Shown one piece after another: positions 7,865-16,980 of a stretch of 30,922 nucleotides of DNA. Within the stretch, counting starts at the first letter, position 1, and each line of letters begins with the position of its first letter. Below the pieces are notes generated by a model that was given only the letters and a program-made list of their open reading frames with translations, was not told the DNA's origin and made no database searches. A program made the position numbers and the translations under genes. The DNA comes from a virus. The stretch spans positions 1 through 30,922 of IMG/VR virus record IMGVR_UViG_3300022074_000228. One strand, given 5' to 3'.

Positions 7865-9446
7865 TAGTTATAACGGCAATTTAAATGTAAAAAGAGATGG
7901 CATTACTCATAGTTTTTCTAACGATGAATTGAGTGAATACATAAAATGTATGGAAGATCCTGCGCATTTCGCTAAAACATATTGTAAGATTATTTCTTTA
8001 GACAGGGGATTAGTTCCCTTTGAGTTGTACCCATATCAGGAGAAAATGTTTGCTCACTTTTCAGACAATCGCTTTAGTGTTGTACTCGCTTGCCGGCAGT
8101 CCGGGAAGTCTATATCTTCTGTCGCTTACTTATTATGGTTTGCAATCTTTAATCCTGAAAAGACAATTGCTGTACTAGCAAACAAAGGTGCAACTGCCAG
8201 AGAAATGTTGGCAAGAGTTACTTTAATGTTAGAAAATTTACCATTTTTCTTACAACCAGGAACCAGAGCTTTAAATAAGGGATCTATTGAATTTAGTAAT
8301 AATAGTAGGATTATAGCAGCTGCTACATCAGGTTCATCTATTCGTGGTATGTCAGTTAACTTATTGTACCTAGACGAATTTGCATTCGTTGAAAGAGCTG
8401 CAGAATTTTATACATCTACATATCCGGTTATTTCGTCAGGTAAAGATACAAAGGTGATAATTACTTCTACGGCTAATGGTATTGGTAATATGTATCATAA
8501 CGTCTGGGAAGGTGCAGTACAAGGCACTAATCAATATAAACCATTCCGAGTAGATTGGTGGGATGTACCGGGCCGTGATGAGGATTGGAAAAATGCTACT
8601 GTATCTAATACGTCGCAATTGCAGTTTGATCAGGAATTTGGAAACACATTCTTTGGAACAGGTGATACTCTTATTTCTGCTGACTGTTTATTAGAACAAA
8701 GGCAAGAAGATCCTATTAGAGCTTTAGAAGGTGGAAGTGTTTTAATATATAAAGAACCTGAAAAGAATCATCAATATGTTATGACTGTCGATGTTTCGAA
8801 GGGAAGAGGCCAGGACTATTCTACGTTTAACGTGATCGATATTACTAGTAAACCCTTTGAACAGGTCGCCGTTTATCGCAATAATACTATATCTCCATTG
8901 CTCTTCCCAAATGTTATTTATAAGTATGCCATCGTTTATAACGAAGCTTATGTAGTAATTGAGTCAAATGATCAAGGGTCGCTTGTGACAAATGGTCTCT
9001 ATCATGAATTAGAGTATGACCATTTACATATGGAGTCTTTAATTAAGGCTGATCGTATTGGCATAGAAATGAATAGGAAAGTCAAACGTATTGGCTGTTC
9101 TGCTATTAAAGATATTTTAGAAGCTAAAAAACTTATAATAAAAGATACTAACACAATATTAGAAATGTCAACCTTCGTGGCCCGTGGGCAATCCTATGAA
9201 GCCTCAGAGGGCAACCACGATGATTTAATGATGAATCTAGTTCTCTTTGGATTCTTTGCTGTTTCAAGTTCTTTTGAGCAAATAACAGAAATTTCTTTAA
9301 AGGACATGATGTTTAAACAGCGTATGGAAGAAATAGAAGCAGATGTATTACCGTTTGGTTTTATAGATGATGGTTTAGACGATATTAGACAAGAAGAATT
9401 ATCAGAAGAAAAACCCTGGGTTGAAGAAATGGGCTATATGTTCTAA
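7857..9446 (+). CDS. 17: Terminase large subunit gp17 (packaging ATPase-nuclease)
   Basis: I take the ATG at 7857 (MNDSYNGNL) because it overlaps gene 16 by 8 bases; an upstream TTG at 7833 is in frame but implausible. The 529-residue protein has the N-terminal ATPase with Walker A CRQSGKS (about 79-85), Walker B LLYLDE (about 169-174) and a following STANG coupling motif. The C-terminal RNase H-like nuclease shows the acidic residues in MTVDVSKGRGQD, VIESND and NHDDLMMN. It pumps DNA into the prohead at the portal and cuts concatemers into headfuls. Length is somewhat under T4 gp17 (610). Confidence 0.93.
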   Translation: MNDSYNGNLNVKRDGITHSFSNDELSEYIKCMEDPAHFAKTYCKIISLDRGLVPFELYPYQEKMFAHFSDNRFSVVLACRQSGKSISSVAYLLWFAIFNPEKTIAVLANKGATAREMLARVTLMLENLPFFLQPGTRALNKGSIEFSNNSRIIAAATSGSSIRGMSVNLLYLDEFAFVERAAEFYTSTYPVISSGKDTKVIITSTANGIGNMYHNVWEGAVQGTNQYKPFRVDWWDVPGRDEDWKNATVSNTSQLQFDQEFGNTFFGTGDTLISADCLLEQRQEDPIRALEGGSVLIYKEPEKNHQYVMTVDVSKGRGQDYSTFNVIDITSKPFEQVAVYRNNTISPLLFPNVIYKYAIVYNEAYVVIESNDQGSLVTNGLYHELEYDHLHMESLIKADRIGIEMNRKVKRIGCSAIKDILEAKKLIIKDTNTILEMSTFVARGQSYEASEGNHDDLMMNLVLFGFFAVSSSFEQITEISLKDMMFKQRMEEIEADVLPFGFIDDGLDDIRQEELSEEKPWVEEMGYMF

Positions 9447-9458
9447 GTTTTGTAAAGT

Positions 9459-9466
9459 TATAAATA
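9459..9466 (+). promoter_or_regulatory. T4-type late promoter before gene 18
   Basis: An exact TATAAATA followed by C lies in the 84-base gap between genes 17 and 18. The leader of about 60 bases contains the ribosome site AAAGGA before the ATG at 9531. Confidence 0.8.
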
Positions 9467-9530
9467 CTAGTAATTGATTAATCTTATCATGCTTATACAT
9501 ATAATTTAGACACTGGAAAAGGAAACAGTC

Positions 9531-11288
9531 ATGGCTTTATTCACGACTTCAGAGTCTCCGGCAATTGCAGTTAAAGAAGTTGATCTTACGAGTGGTGTTC
9601 CAAACGTACAATCGACAACTGGTGCTTATGTTGGAAACTTTAGTTGGGGTCCGGCAGATACTCCTGTACTCGTATCAGACGAGAGAGGATTAGTATCTAC
9701 CTTTGGAGCTCCAAGATCGAGCGATAGCTCAGCGGTAAATGATGGAGCGGCAATTGATTTTATGTCAGCTGCTTATTATTTGCAATATTCAAATTCCCTT
9801 CAAGTAGTAAGGGCTTCAAATAGCACTATGAAAAGTGCTCATGGACAAACAGCATCATCACCCGGTGCAGTTTTAGTAAAAAATCAAGATGATTTTGAAA
9901 ACCAAAAATCAACACTAGACACATCTAATTACATTTGGGTTTCAAAATATCCAGGCGCTTTAGGTAATTCACTAGAAGTTCAATTTTTACAGGATTCAGC
10001 GAATTTTGCAAATTGGACATATGCAAAAAACTTCCCTGGAAAAATGGGTACATCAACCTTTGCTGCAGCAAGAGGTGCTTCGCATGACGAATTCCATTTG
10101 GCTGTTATTGATAAAGGCGGAGATATCTCTGGAACTGCTAATACGCTTCTAGAAACATTTCCATATTTGTCAAAAGCAAGCAATCATAAAAATGCAGATG
10201 GATCTACAAATTTTGCTCCTGAAGTAATTAACAGAAAATCCCGTTATATTAATATGGCAGGCTTTGGAGCTAGCGCTTTCCCAGCTAATGCTGGTAATGC
10301 TGCTGAAAATGCAGTAGACTTTAGAAATGCTTCTTATCTTACGGTTGATTCTGCTGTTTTTGCCGCCGGCGTAAACTCAGGTGCTCTTGGTGTTACTGAC
10401 ATTGATGGTGCATATGATACTCTTTTCAATGACACTGATGCAACAGAAGTAGATTTTCTTATTGCACCTAGTATGAAATCTAGGGCTGATCAAAAAACTT
10501 TGGTTAATAGCATGATTGCTTTAGCTGAAGGTACTCGTAAAGATTGTGTAGTGGTTGCTTCACCATCTCGGGATGATGTTATTGATAAAACACCATCAAC
10601 TGCAAATGCAGATGTTATAACAGCAATGGACGACATCACATTTTCAAGTTATGCAGTTTTGGATAATAACTTTATCAAAGTATATGATAAGTACAATGAT
10701 AAGTATATTCATATTCCGGCATCTTCTTCTACAGCAGGTATTATGGCTGCTTCAGACGCTAATACTGCTCCATGGTTCTCACCAGCAGGACCACGTAGAG
10801 GTAGATACTTAGGAATTACAGGTCTTTCGTATTCTCCAGATAAAGCACAAAGAGATGCTCTTTATAAAGCAGGCGTTAATCCTATCGCAAACATTCCTGG
10901 TCAAGGTGTATTACTATATGGTGATAAAACGCATATGACTCGTGTATCTGCATTCGATAGAATCAATGTTCGTAGATTGTTTCTTGTACTTGAAAGAGCA
11001 ATTTCAAGAGCAGCGGTTAACACATTGTTTGAATTCAACGACGAGTTTACTCGTGCAGAATTCGTAAATATTGTAGAGCCAGTTCTCAGAAATGTTAAAG
11101 GAAGAAGAGGTATTACGGACTTCAAGGTTGTATGTGATGAAACAAACAACACTGCAGACGTAGTAGATCGCAATGAATTTATTGCTTCTGTCTTTATCAA
11201 ACCAGCACGTTCGATTAATTACATCACACTTAATTTTGTTGGTGTACGTTCTGGAGTTGATTTTGAAGAAGTAGTTGGTACAGTATAA
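9531..11288 (+). CDS. 18: Tail sheath protein gp18
   Basis: The 585-residue protein is the contractile sheath subunit. Family features are the N-terminal SPAIAVKEVDLTSGVPNVQSTTGAYVGNFSWGPA, the central SPAGPRRGRYLGITGLSYSPDK, and the C-terminal INVRRLFLVLERAISRAAVNTLFEFN and ARSINYITLNFVGVRSGVDFEE, which form the conserved sheath core. The variable middle (about 110-290) is the surface-exposed protrusion domain and is shorter than in T4 gp18 (659 residues). Its own late promoter and good ribosome site fit the need for more than a hundred copies per virion. The next late promoter overlaps its stop codon. Confidence 0.93.
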   Translation: MALFTTSESPAIAVKEVDLTSGVPNVQSTTGAYVGNFSWGPADTPVLVSDERGLVSTFGAPRSSDSSAVNDGAAIDFMSAAYYLQYSNSLQVVRASNSTMKSAHGQTASSPGAVLVKNQDDFENQKSTLDTSNYIWVSKYPGALGNSLEVQFLQDSANFANWTYAKNFPGKMGTSTFAAARGASHDEFHLAVIDKGGDISGTANTLLETFPYLSKASNHKNADGSTNFAPEVINRKSRYINMAGFGASAFPANAGNAAENAVDFRNASYLTVDSAVFAAGVNSGALGVTDIDGAYDTLFNDTDATEVDFLIAPSMKSRADQKTLVNSMIALAEGTRKDCVVVASPSRDDVIDKTPSTANADVITAMDDITFSSYAVLDNNFIKVYDKYNDKYIHIPASSSTAGIMAASDANTAPWFSPAGPRRGRYLGITGLSYSPDKAQRDALYKAGVNPIANIPGQGVLLYGDKTHMTRVSAFDRINVRRLFLVLERAISRAAVNTLFEFNDEFTRAEFVNIVEPVLRNVKGRRGITDFKVVCDETNNTADVVDRNEFIASVFIKPARSINYITLNFVGVRSGVDFEEVVGTV

Positions 11289-11291
11289 ATA
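11284..11291 (+). promoter_or_regulatory. T4-type late promoter overlapping the stop of gene 18
   Basis: TATAAATA here includes the TAA stop of gene 18 (GTATAAATAG). It lies 19 bases before the ATG of gene 19 with AAAGGAG between, so a very short leader is expected. Confidence 0.75.
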
Positions 11292-11310
11292 GCGTCAAAG
11301 GAGACAAAAA

Positions 11311-11835
11311 ATGGTTTTAGGAGTTGATGACTTCAAAGCAAAGTTAAGAGGTGGTGGCGCTAGACCGAATCTGTTCAAAGCGACTATTAACTTCCCAGCA
11401 TATGCTGCAGGAGATACAGAGCTAACTTCATTTATGTGTGAAGCTGCTCAATTGCCCGGTTCAACGACCGGCATGATCGAGGTTCCGTTTAGAGGTCGCA
11501 GACTTAAGTTGTCTGGTGACCGCACATTCGAGCCATGGACTATTACAGTTATTAATGATACAAATATGGCTGTAAGAGATTCTATGGAACGTTGGATGAA
11601 TGGAATTAATTCTCATACAACAAACACAGGTAGAGCTGATCCACTAGAATATGAATCAGATCTATTAGTAGACCAACTAGATAAATCTGGTGGTATTATT
11701 AAGCAATATGTGTTTAGAGGCTGTTTCCCAACAGTAGTTTCACCGATTGATTTGAGCTATACAGCTGAAAATGAAATCGAAAGATTCACTGTTGAGTTCC
11801 AGATCCAGTATTGGGAATCTAACACTACCACTTAA
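11311..11835 (+). CDS. 19: Tail tube protein gp19
   Basis: The 174-residue protein matches the T4 gp19 tube subunit (163 residues): FKAKLRGGGARPNLFKATINFP, then CEAAQLPGSTTGMIEVPFRGRRLKLSGDRTFEPW, a WTITVINDTNMAVRDSMERWM segment and the C-terminal YTAENEIERFTVEFQIQYWE. Hexamers stack to form the rigid inner tube through which DNA passes. It has its own late promoter and a strong ribosome site, fitting high expression. A hairpin with a T tract follows the gene at 11854. Confidence 0.93.
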   Translation: MVLGVDDFKAKLRGGGARPNLFKATINFPAYAAGDTELTSFMCEAAQLPGSTTGMIEVPFRGRRLKLSGDRTFEPWTITVINDTNMAVRDSMERWMNGINSHTTNTGRADPLEYESDLLVDQLDKSGGIIKQYVFRGCFPTVVSPIDLSYTAENEIERFTVEFQIQYWESNTTT

Positions 11836-11840
11836 GGTGT

Positions 11841-11848
11841 TATAAATA
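11841..11848 (+). promoter_or_regulatory. T4-type late promoter before portal gene 20
   Basis: An exact TATAAATA begins 5 bases after the stop of gene 19 and 59 bases before the ATG of gene 20. Transcription would start at about 11854-11856, at the very base of the hairpin described next. Confidence 0.75.
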
Positions 11849-11853
11849 ATAGG

Positions 11854-11880
11854 AAGAGGGGGGAAAGACTCCCCTCTTTT
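11854..11880 (+). terminator. Intrinsic terminator after gene 19 (also the 5' end of the gene 20 late transcript)
   Basis: AAGAGGGG at 11854-11861 pairs with CCCCTCTT at 11871-11878 (8 base pairs, 9-base loop), and a T run follows. This is a good intrinsic terminator for transcripts reading out of gene 19. Because the late promoter at 11841 starts just at its foot, the same hairpin would also form the extreme 5' end of the gene 20 message and might protect it. Confidence 0.7.
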
Positions 11881-11899
11881 ATTAGGTTTAGGAATACAA

Positions 11900-13429
11900 A
11901 TGGCGGAAAATAGTTATAATTTATTTGGGTTTGAAATTCGTCGGGCCAAAGATAAAAAGAAGGAAATGCTTCCTTCTATAGTACCACCTGTTGATGAGGA
12001 TGGTGCTGGTTATGTCACAGCTACAGGTGCACATTATGGCACTTATGTTGACATCGAAGGCGAAAAGAAAATAAAAGATGAAGCCCAGTTAATTAGGCAA
12101 TATAGAGCTGTAGCTCATCATCCTGAGGTTGATGGGGCAATAGAAGATATTACTGGTGAAGCTATTTCTTCTGGTGAAAATGAAAAAAATGTTACTTTAG
12201 TTTTAGATAAAGTTGATGGGTTAAGTGATTCAGTAAAAAAACAAATTTTAGATGAGTTTAATAACGTATATGGAATGCTCAATTTCAAAGAAATGGGCCA
12301 TGATATGTTTAAGCGCTGGTACATCGATGGAAGGATGTATCACCATTTAGTTGTTGATGAGGCTAATCCTAAACAAGGTATTCAAGAAGTAAGACCGATT
12401 GATGCATCTAAAATTCGTAAAGTAAAACAAATTAAGAAAAAGAAAGATCCAAAAACTGGTGTAGCATTAGTAGAAAATGTTGACGAGTTTTATATCTATC
12501 AAGAAAAGGCTGGGCAGTCAAATTCAGGAGTTAAAATTACTACTGATGCTATTTCATATGTAACATCAGGTCTGTTAGATGAACATCGCAGAAAAGTAAT
12601 ATCACATTTGCATAAAGCTTTGAAGCCTATTAATCAATTACGTATGATGGAAGACTCGCTAGTTATTTACCGGCTAGCTAGAGCACCAGAACGTAGAATT
12701 TTTTATATTGATGTTGGCAACTTACCTAAAGGTAAATCTGAAGAATATATGAAAAACATTATGACTAAGTATCGTAATAAACTTGTATATGATGCAAATA
12801 CCGGTGCAATTAGAGATGATCGTAAACATATGTCAATGCTCGAAGATTTCTGGCTGCCGCGGCGTGAAGGTGGTAGAGGAACAGAAATCTCTACACTTCC
12901 AGGCGGTGAAAACTTAGGTCAAATTGATGATATCATTTATTTTCAGAAACGTTTATATAAGTCATTAAATGTGCCAGTTGGTAGATTGGAACAAGAAAAT
13001 CAGTTTTCATTGGGCAGATCTACAGAAATTTCACGTGATGAACTTAAGTTTCAAAAGTTTATAGATAGATTACGTTCACGATTTAATTATCTTTTCTATA
13101 ATATTCTTAAAAAGCAATTAATTCTAAAAGGATTAATTACAGTAGAAGATTGGGATAATTGGAAAAACGATATAATCGTTGATTACATGAAAGATAATCA
13201 TTTTACTGAATTGCGTAATGCTGAATTACAAAGAGAAAGACTACAGACTTTAGATCAAATGCAGCAATACGTTGGAGAATTCTTCTCAAAAGAATGGATT
13301 ATGAAAAACGTTCTGCAGATGGATGATGAAGATATGAAAAATATGAAAGATCAAATTGATCAGGAAATGAAAGACGGTGAAATTGGTCCAGATGATGACC
13401 ATATAAACCCAGGACAATCTGAGGAGTAA
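11900..13429 (+). CDS. 20: Portal protein gp20
   Basis: The 509-residue protein is the portal vertex subunit. Diagnostic stretches are AQLIRQYRAVAHHPEVDGAIEDITGEAI (about 60-90), FKRWYIDGRMYHHLVVDE, EVRPIDASKIRKVKQIKK, and the C-terminal LPGGENLGQIDDIIYFQKRLYKSLNVPVGRLEQENQFSLGR. The dodecamer nucleates head assembly with the scaffold and is the docking site for gp17. T4 gp20 is 524 residues, so the length fits. It starts the 20-67-68-21-22-23 head block. The ATG at 11900 follows TTTAGGAA. Confidence 0.95.
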   Translation: MAENSYNLFGFEIRRAKDKKKEMLPSIVPPVDEDGAGYVTATGAHYGTYVDIEGEKKIKDEAQLIRQYRAVAHHPEVDGAIEDITGEAISSGENEKNVTLVLDKVDGLSDSVKKQILDEFNNVYGMLNFKEMGHDMFKRWYIDGRMYHHLVVDEANPKQGIQEVRPIDASKIRKVKQIKKKKDPKTGVALVENVDEFYIYQEKAGQSNSGVKITTDAISYVTSGLLDEHRRKVISHLHKALKPINQLRMMEDSLVIYRLARAPERRIFYIDVGNLPKGKSEEYMKNIMTKYRNKLVYDANTGAIRDDRKHMSMLEDFWLPRREGGRGTEISTLPGGENLGQIDDIIYFQKRLYKSLNVPVGRLEQENQFSLGRSTEISRDELKFQKFIDRLRSRFNYLFYNILKKQLILKGLITVEDWDNWKNDIIVDYMKDNHFTELRNAELQRERLQTLDQMQQYVGEFFSKEWIMKNVLQMDDEDMKNMKDQIDQEMKDGEIGPDDDHINPGQSEE

Positions 13430-13432
13430 ATA

Positions 13433-13726
13433 ATGTCAGAACTTGAAAGCTTTATTGATGCAGTAGCACAGCAAGATTTTAACCAAGCAAACAGTGTATT
13501 TAATGATATGATCGGACAGCGTATGTCTGATGCTTTAGATCAAGAAAAGATTGCTGTAGCAGGTAAAATTTTTAATAACAAAGAACCAGAAGAATTAGAG
13601 GCTTCTGAAGATGAAGATGATGATGTAGAAGATTTTACTGATGAAGAAATCGATGATGCTATCGACGATCTAGAAGATCTTGATATCGAAGACGAAGATG
13701 ATATCGAAGACGAAGACGAAGAATAA
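13433..13726 (+). CDS. 67: Prohead core protein gp67
   Basis: The 97-residue protein has an N-terminal helical part (LESFIDAVAQQDFNQANSVFNDMIGQRMSDALDQEKIAVAGKIF) aligning with the N-terminus of T4 gp67, followed by an almost entirely acidic tail of Asp and Glu from residue 54 to the end. In T4, gp67 is a minor component of the scaffolding core needed for normal head shape, and is degraded by the prohead protease. Position between portal and protease genes is the T4 position. Starts 3 bases after gene 20. The acid-rich end has repeated GAAGAC/GATGAA codons, giving a low-complexity DNA stretch at about 13606-13725. Confidence 0.8.
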   Translation: MSELESFIDAVAQQDFNQANSVFNDMIGQRMSDALDQEKIAVAGKIFNNKEPEELEASEDEDDDVEDFTDEEIDDAIDDLEDLDIEDEDDIEDEDEE

Positions 13727-13753
13727 TTACTTTTAATTAGAAAATTTAATTTA

Positions 13754-13761
13754 TATAAATA
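13754..13761 (+). promoter_or_regulatory. T4-type late promoter before gene 68
   Basis: TATAAATA lies in the 47-base AT-rich gap between the gp67 and gp68-like genes, only 12 bases before the ATG at 13774. The leader would be extremely short and has no clear ribosome site, so it may mainly serve gene 21 onwards. Confidence 0.6.
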
Positions 13762-13773
13762 AATGTAAACAAA

Positions 13774-13986
13774 ATGAAAACATTTAAAAACATAAGAGAA
13801 CTTGCAGGTAGGAAGCCAAGTGGTACACCAGTCTTTGATAAAAAGCTTGGGAAAATTCCTGTAAAGATCACTAAAGAAAAAAATGTTTTTGTTGTTTATA
13901 TCGATGGCGATAGACTCGATGCTTATAAGTCTCAAAAGGAGGCTGAGAAAATGGCAAAAGAGTTTATTAAACAATATAAAGGTTAA
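13774..13986 (+). CDS. 68: Probable prohead core protein gp68-like
   Basis: The 70-residue protein is basic. After an N-terminal MKTFKNIRELAG it has KIPVKITKEKNVFVVYIDGDRLDAYKSQKEAEKMAKEF, a compact beta-beta-helix unit. It sits exactly where T4 has gene 68, between 67 and 21, and ends 3 bases before gene 21. The gp68 label rests mainly on position plus a loose sequence resemblance; T4 gp68 is about twice as long. An alternative is a small internal head protein unrelated to gp68. No clear ribosome site precedes the ATG. Confidence 0.55.
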   Translation: MKTFKNIRELAGRKPSGTPVFDKKLGKIPVKITKEKNVFVVYIDGDRLDAYKSQKEAEKMAKEFIKQYKG

Positions 13987-13989
13987 TAG

Positions 13990-14643
13990 ATGAAGCTAAT
14001 ATCAGAATATACAGAAAATGATGTTCAATGTATCGTTGAAAAAAACGAAGATGGCTCAAAGAGTCATATCATTGAAGGTATCTTTGCAATGGCTGAATCT
14101 AAAAATAGAAACGGTCGTATTTACCCTAAGGCAATCATGGAGAAAGCCGTAGGAAAATATGTTACTGAACAAGTTTCCAAAGGTAGAGCCGTAGGTGAGT
14201 TAAATCACCCAGACGGACCTACTATTAATTTGGACAAAGTTTCTCATCTCATTACTGAACTTAAGTGTGAAGGTAATAATGTGATGGGAAAGGCACGAAT
14301 TTTGGATACTCCAATGGGTCAAATTGTAAAAGGTTTGCTTGAGGGCGGTGTTCAACTAGGTGTCTCAACTCGTGGTATGGGTAGCCTCGAGCAACGTGGC
14401 GGTACTATGTACGTCAAAGATGACTTTATGCTTAATACGGTTGATATCGTACAAGATCCTTCTGCACCAAATGCATTTGTTAATGGAATTATGGAAGGTG
14501 TTGATTGGATCTGGAATAATGGACTCATCGAAGCTCGGGAAATTGAAAAAATAGAGACTGAAATTAAACGTGCTCCGCGTTCTGACCTTTATGAGGTTCA
14601 AGTTCGTGAGTATAAGAATTTCCTCTCGTTATTGAAATCTTAA
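13990..14643 (+). CDS. 21: Prohead core protease gp21
   Basis: The 217-residue serine protease cleaves the scaffold and head proteins during maturation. Family features are EGIFAMAESKNRNGRIYPKAIM (about 29-50), GELNHPDGP with the catalytic His73, and GVSTRGMGSL with the catalytic Ser126, then DIVQDPSAPNAFVNGIMEG. Length is close to T4 gp21 (212). The protease releases short peptides from the head and removes the N-terminus of gp23, and a matching cleavage site is visible in the gp23 here. It starts 3 bases after the gp68-like gene. Confidence 0.92.
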   Translation: MKLISEYTENDVQCIVEKNEDGSKSHIIEGIFAMAESKNRNGRIYPKAIMEKAVGKYVTEQVSKGRAVGELNHPDGPTINLDKVSHLITELKCEGNNVMGKARILDTPMGQIVKGLLEGGVQLGVSTRGMGSLEQRGGTMYVKDDFMLNTVDIVQDPSAPNAFVNGIMEGVDWIWNNGLIEAREIEKIETEIKRAPRSDLYEVQVREYKNFLSLLKS

Positions 14644-14657
14644 ATTAGGAGTCAAAC

Positions 14658-15587
14658 ATGACTGATCAAATCGAAGACCAGGATGTAGAGCTCGACGAGG
14701 AAATCGAAGAAGCTCACGATCCAAAGAACGCAGAAAAGCAGTCTGTTGATGCAACAGCAAAAGCTGGGGATGCTACTAAAAAAGCACCTGCCCGTAAAGG
14801 CGATAAAGCTAATGCACAATCAACAGATCTTAAAAACGCTGCAACAAAAGCCGAGTCAGTAGAATTTAATGGAGACTTTAGTGAAGACTTAAATGCTCTT
14901 GTTGAATCTGAGGCTACTCTTTCAGAAGAGTTTAAAGCCAAAACAGCGATTATTTTTGAAGCTGCTCTAAAATCAAAACTTTCAGAAGAGATCGATCGTT
15001 TGGAAACTGAATATCAAGAACAACTTGATGAGCAGGTTTCAGGCATCAAAACAGATCTAGTCGAGAAAGTTGATAGCTACCTCAACTATGTGGTTGAAAA
15101 TTGGATGGAAGAAAACAAATTGGCAATTCAATCTGGACTTCGTTCAGAAATTGCTGAAGGTTTCATGGATAAGTTGAAAGGCTTGTTTGTTGAATCTTAT
15201 GTTGAAGTTCCAGAATCCAAAGTTGACCTAGTTGATGAACTTGCAACTGCTAATGAAGAACTGGAAGTACAGTACAACGAAGCAGTAGCTAAAACGCTAG
15301 AGATTTCGGAAGAACTAGAAGTCTTTAAGCGCCAAGCGATCATTCGCGAAGCGTCAAAAGATCTAGCTGAAACCCAAGTCGAAAAGCTTGCATCACTCGT
15401 AGAAAGTATTGATTTCGAAGATGAAGAAACTTTTGCTTCAAAAGTTGCTACTATCAAAGAATCATACTTCACCAAAAAAGCTGCTACAATTTCAGAAGAA
15501 GTTGTAGATGACGACGACGATAATACCGTCGAAGTTTCTCCTATGATGGAGCAGTACCTTAACGCAATTCGCAAAACAAATAAGTAA
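14658..15587 (+). CDS. 22: Prohead scaffold protein gp22
   Basis: The 309-residue protein is acidic and almost wholly helical, with long runs likely to form coiled coils (about 75-165 and 190-235), and a C-terminal SPMMEQYLNAIRKTNK that resembles the conserved end of phage scaffold gp22. The N-terminal 60 residues are a low-complexity mixture of Ala, Lys, Asp and Glu. gp22 forms the main part of the prohead core and is then destroyed by gp21. Position between 21 and 23 is as in T4. T4 gp22 is 269 residues. The ribosome site is TTAGGAG before the ATG. Confidence 0.88.
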   Translation: MTDQIEDQDVELDEEIEEAHDPKNAEKQSVDATAKAGDATKKAPARKGDKANAQSTDLKNAATKAESVEFNGDFSEDLNALVESEATLSEEFKAKTAIIFEAALKSKLSEEIDRLETEYQEQLDEQVSGIKTDLVEKVDSYLNYVVENWMEENKLAIQSGLRSEIAEGFMDKLKGLFVESYVEVPESKVDLVDELATANEELEVQYNEAVAKTLEISEELEVFKRQAIIREASKDLAETQVEKLASLVESIDFEDEETFASKVATIKESYFTKKAATISEEVVDDDDDNTVEVSPMMEQYLNAIRKTNK

Positions 15588-15602
15588 GTAGGAGATCCAA
15601 TT

Positions 15603-16937
15603 ATGGAAACTTATGATCGTCTCGTAGAGAAATGGTCTCCAGTCCTGAACGAAGAGTCAGCTGGCACCATTAAAGAAGCACACAAGCGTGCAGTTACTGC
15701 AGCTGTGCTTGAAAACACAGAAAAAGCATTGGCAGAAGAAGGTAGCCGTGCGAATTTCTTGGCAGAAGCACCTGCCGCAAACGCAACAGGTAATGCAGAT
15801 AACTGGAATCCAGTACTTATCTCACTCGTACGTCGTGCGATGCCTAACTTGATGGCATATGACATTGCTGGTGTACAGCCAATGACAGGTCCAACTGGTT
15901 TGATCTTCGCAATGAAGTCAAACTACAAAACAACTCGTGCTGGCGCAACAGCTGGTAACGAAGCTCTGTTTAATGAAGCCGTAACTGGTTTCTCTGGTGA
16001 TTCAGGTGGTACTCAATCACAAGGCGCTTCAGGTCTTTCAGGCTTGACAGATGGCGACGCAGATTCAACAATTGATGACTCACGTACAGGTCCAGACTTT
16101 GGTGGCGGTATGACAACTACTGAAGCTGAAGGTCTAGGTACTTCAGGTGCTACTGCATTTGCTGAAATGGGTTTCTCCATTGAAAAAGCAACTGTAACTG
16201 CCAAGTCACGTGCGTTGAAAGCAGAGTATACTCTAGAGCTTGCACAAGACTTGAAAGCAATCCATGGTTTAGACGCAGAGACAGAATTGGCAAACATCTT
16301 GTCAACTGAAATCTTGGCTGAAATCAACCGTGAAGTTGTACGTACAATCAACTCTCGTGCGAAAACTGGTGCTACTACTGGTAACACAGCAATCAATGGT
16401 ATCTTCAATGTGCAAACAGATGCAGATGGTCGTTGGTCAGTTGAGAAGTTCAAAGGTCTGATTATTCAAATCGAGCGTGAAGCTAACACAATTGCAAAAG
16501 AAACACGTCGGGGTAAAGGTAACTTCATCGTATGTTCATCTGATGTTGCTTCTGCGCTTTCAGCTTCTGGTATGTTGGATTACGCTCCGGCGCTTGCAAC
16601 TAACTTGAACGTTGATGACACAGGTAACACTTTTGCTGGTGTACTGAATGGTCGTACTCGTGTATACATCGACCCATATGCAACTGCTGACTATGTAACT
16701 GTTGGTTACAAAGGCACAAACCCATATGACGCCGGTCTATTCTATTGCCCATACGTACCACTAACTATGGTCCGTGCAGTTGGTGAGAATGACTTCCAGC
16801 CACGCATCGGGTTCAAAACTCGTTACGGCATGGTTGCTAACCCATTCGTTGGTGCTACACCAGATAGCGATATCGGTACAGCGAAAGCTAACCAGTACTA
16901 CAGAATCTTCCGTGTGGATAACATCCTAGGCGCGTAA
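15603..16937 (+). CDS. 23: Major capsid protein gp23
   Basis: The 444-residue protein is the T4-family major capsid protein. The conserved segment SLVRRAMPNLMAYDIAGVQPM is at about 78-98 and the C-terminus has GLFYCPYVPLTMVRAVGENDFQPRIGFKTRYGM. A likely gp21 cleavage site (x-L-A-E, then A) follows Glu55 in NFLAEAPAAN, matching the T4 rule of cutting after Glu in (L/I)-x-E. Length is less than T4 gp23 (521), as usual in marine relatives. The gene uses more C-ending codons and CGT than its neighbours, as expected of the most highly expressed phage gene. No gp24 paralogue follows. The ribosome site is TAGGAG. Confidence 0.96.
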   Translation: METYDRLVEKWSPVLNEESAGTIKEAHKRAVTAAVLENTEKALAEEGSRANFLAEAPAANATGNADNWNPVLISLVRRAMPNLMAYDIAGVQPMTGPTGLIFAMKSNYKTTRAGATAGNEALFNEAVTGFSGDSGGTQSQGASGLSGLTDGDADSTIDDSRTGPDFGGGMTTTEAEGLGTSGATAFAEMGFSIEKATVTAKSRALKAEYTLELAQDLKAIHGLDAETELANILSTEILAEINREVVRTINSRAKTGATTGNTAINGIFNVQTDADGRWSVEKFKGLIIQIEREANTIAKETRRGKGNFIVCSSDVASALSASGMLDYAPALATNLNVDDTGNTFAGVLNGRTRVYIDPYATADYVTVGYKGTNPYDAGLFYCPYVPLTMVRAVGENDFQPRIGFKTRYGMVANPFVGATPDSDIGTAKANQYYRIFRVDNILGA

Positions 16938-16980
16938 GATCGCTAAAAGAGAAGGAATAACCTTCCAAAAAGATTAAACT

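Noticed and set aside
13540-13974. Minus-strand open frame of 144 codons, serine-rich
   Set aside because: It is the mirror of the acidic GAT/GAA-rich tail of gp67 and the gp68-like gene; low complexity, no ribosome site.
15197-15574. Minus-strand open frame opposite gene 22
   Set aside because: Serine-rich shadow of the Glu/Asp-rich scaffold gene; the + strand product is clearly gp22.
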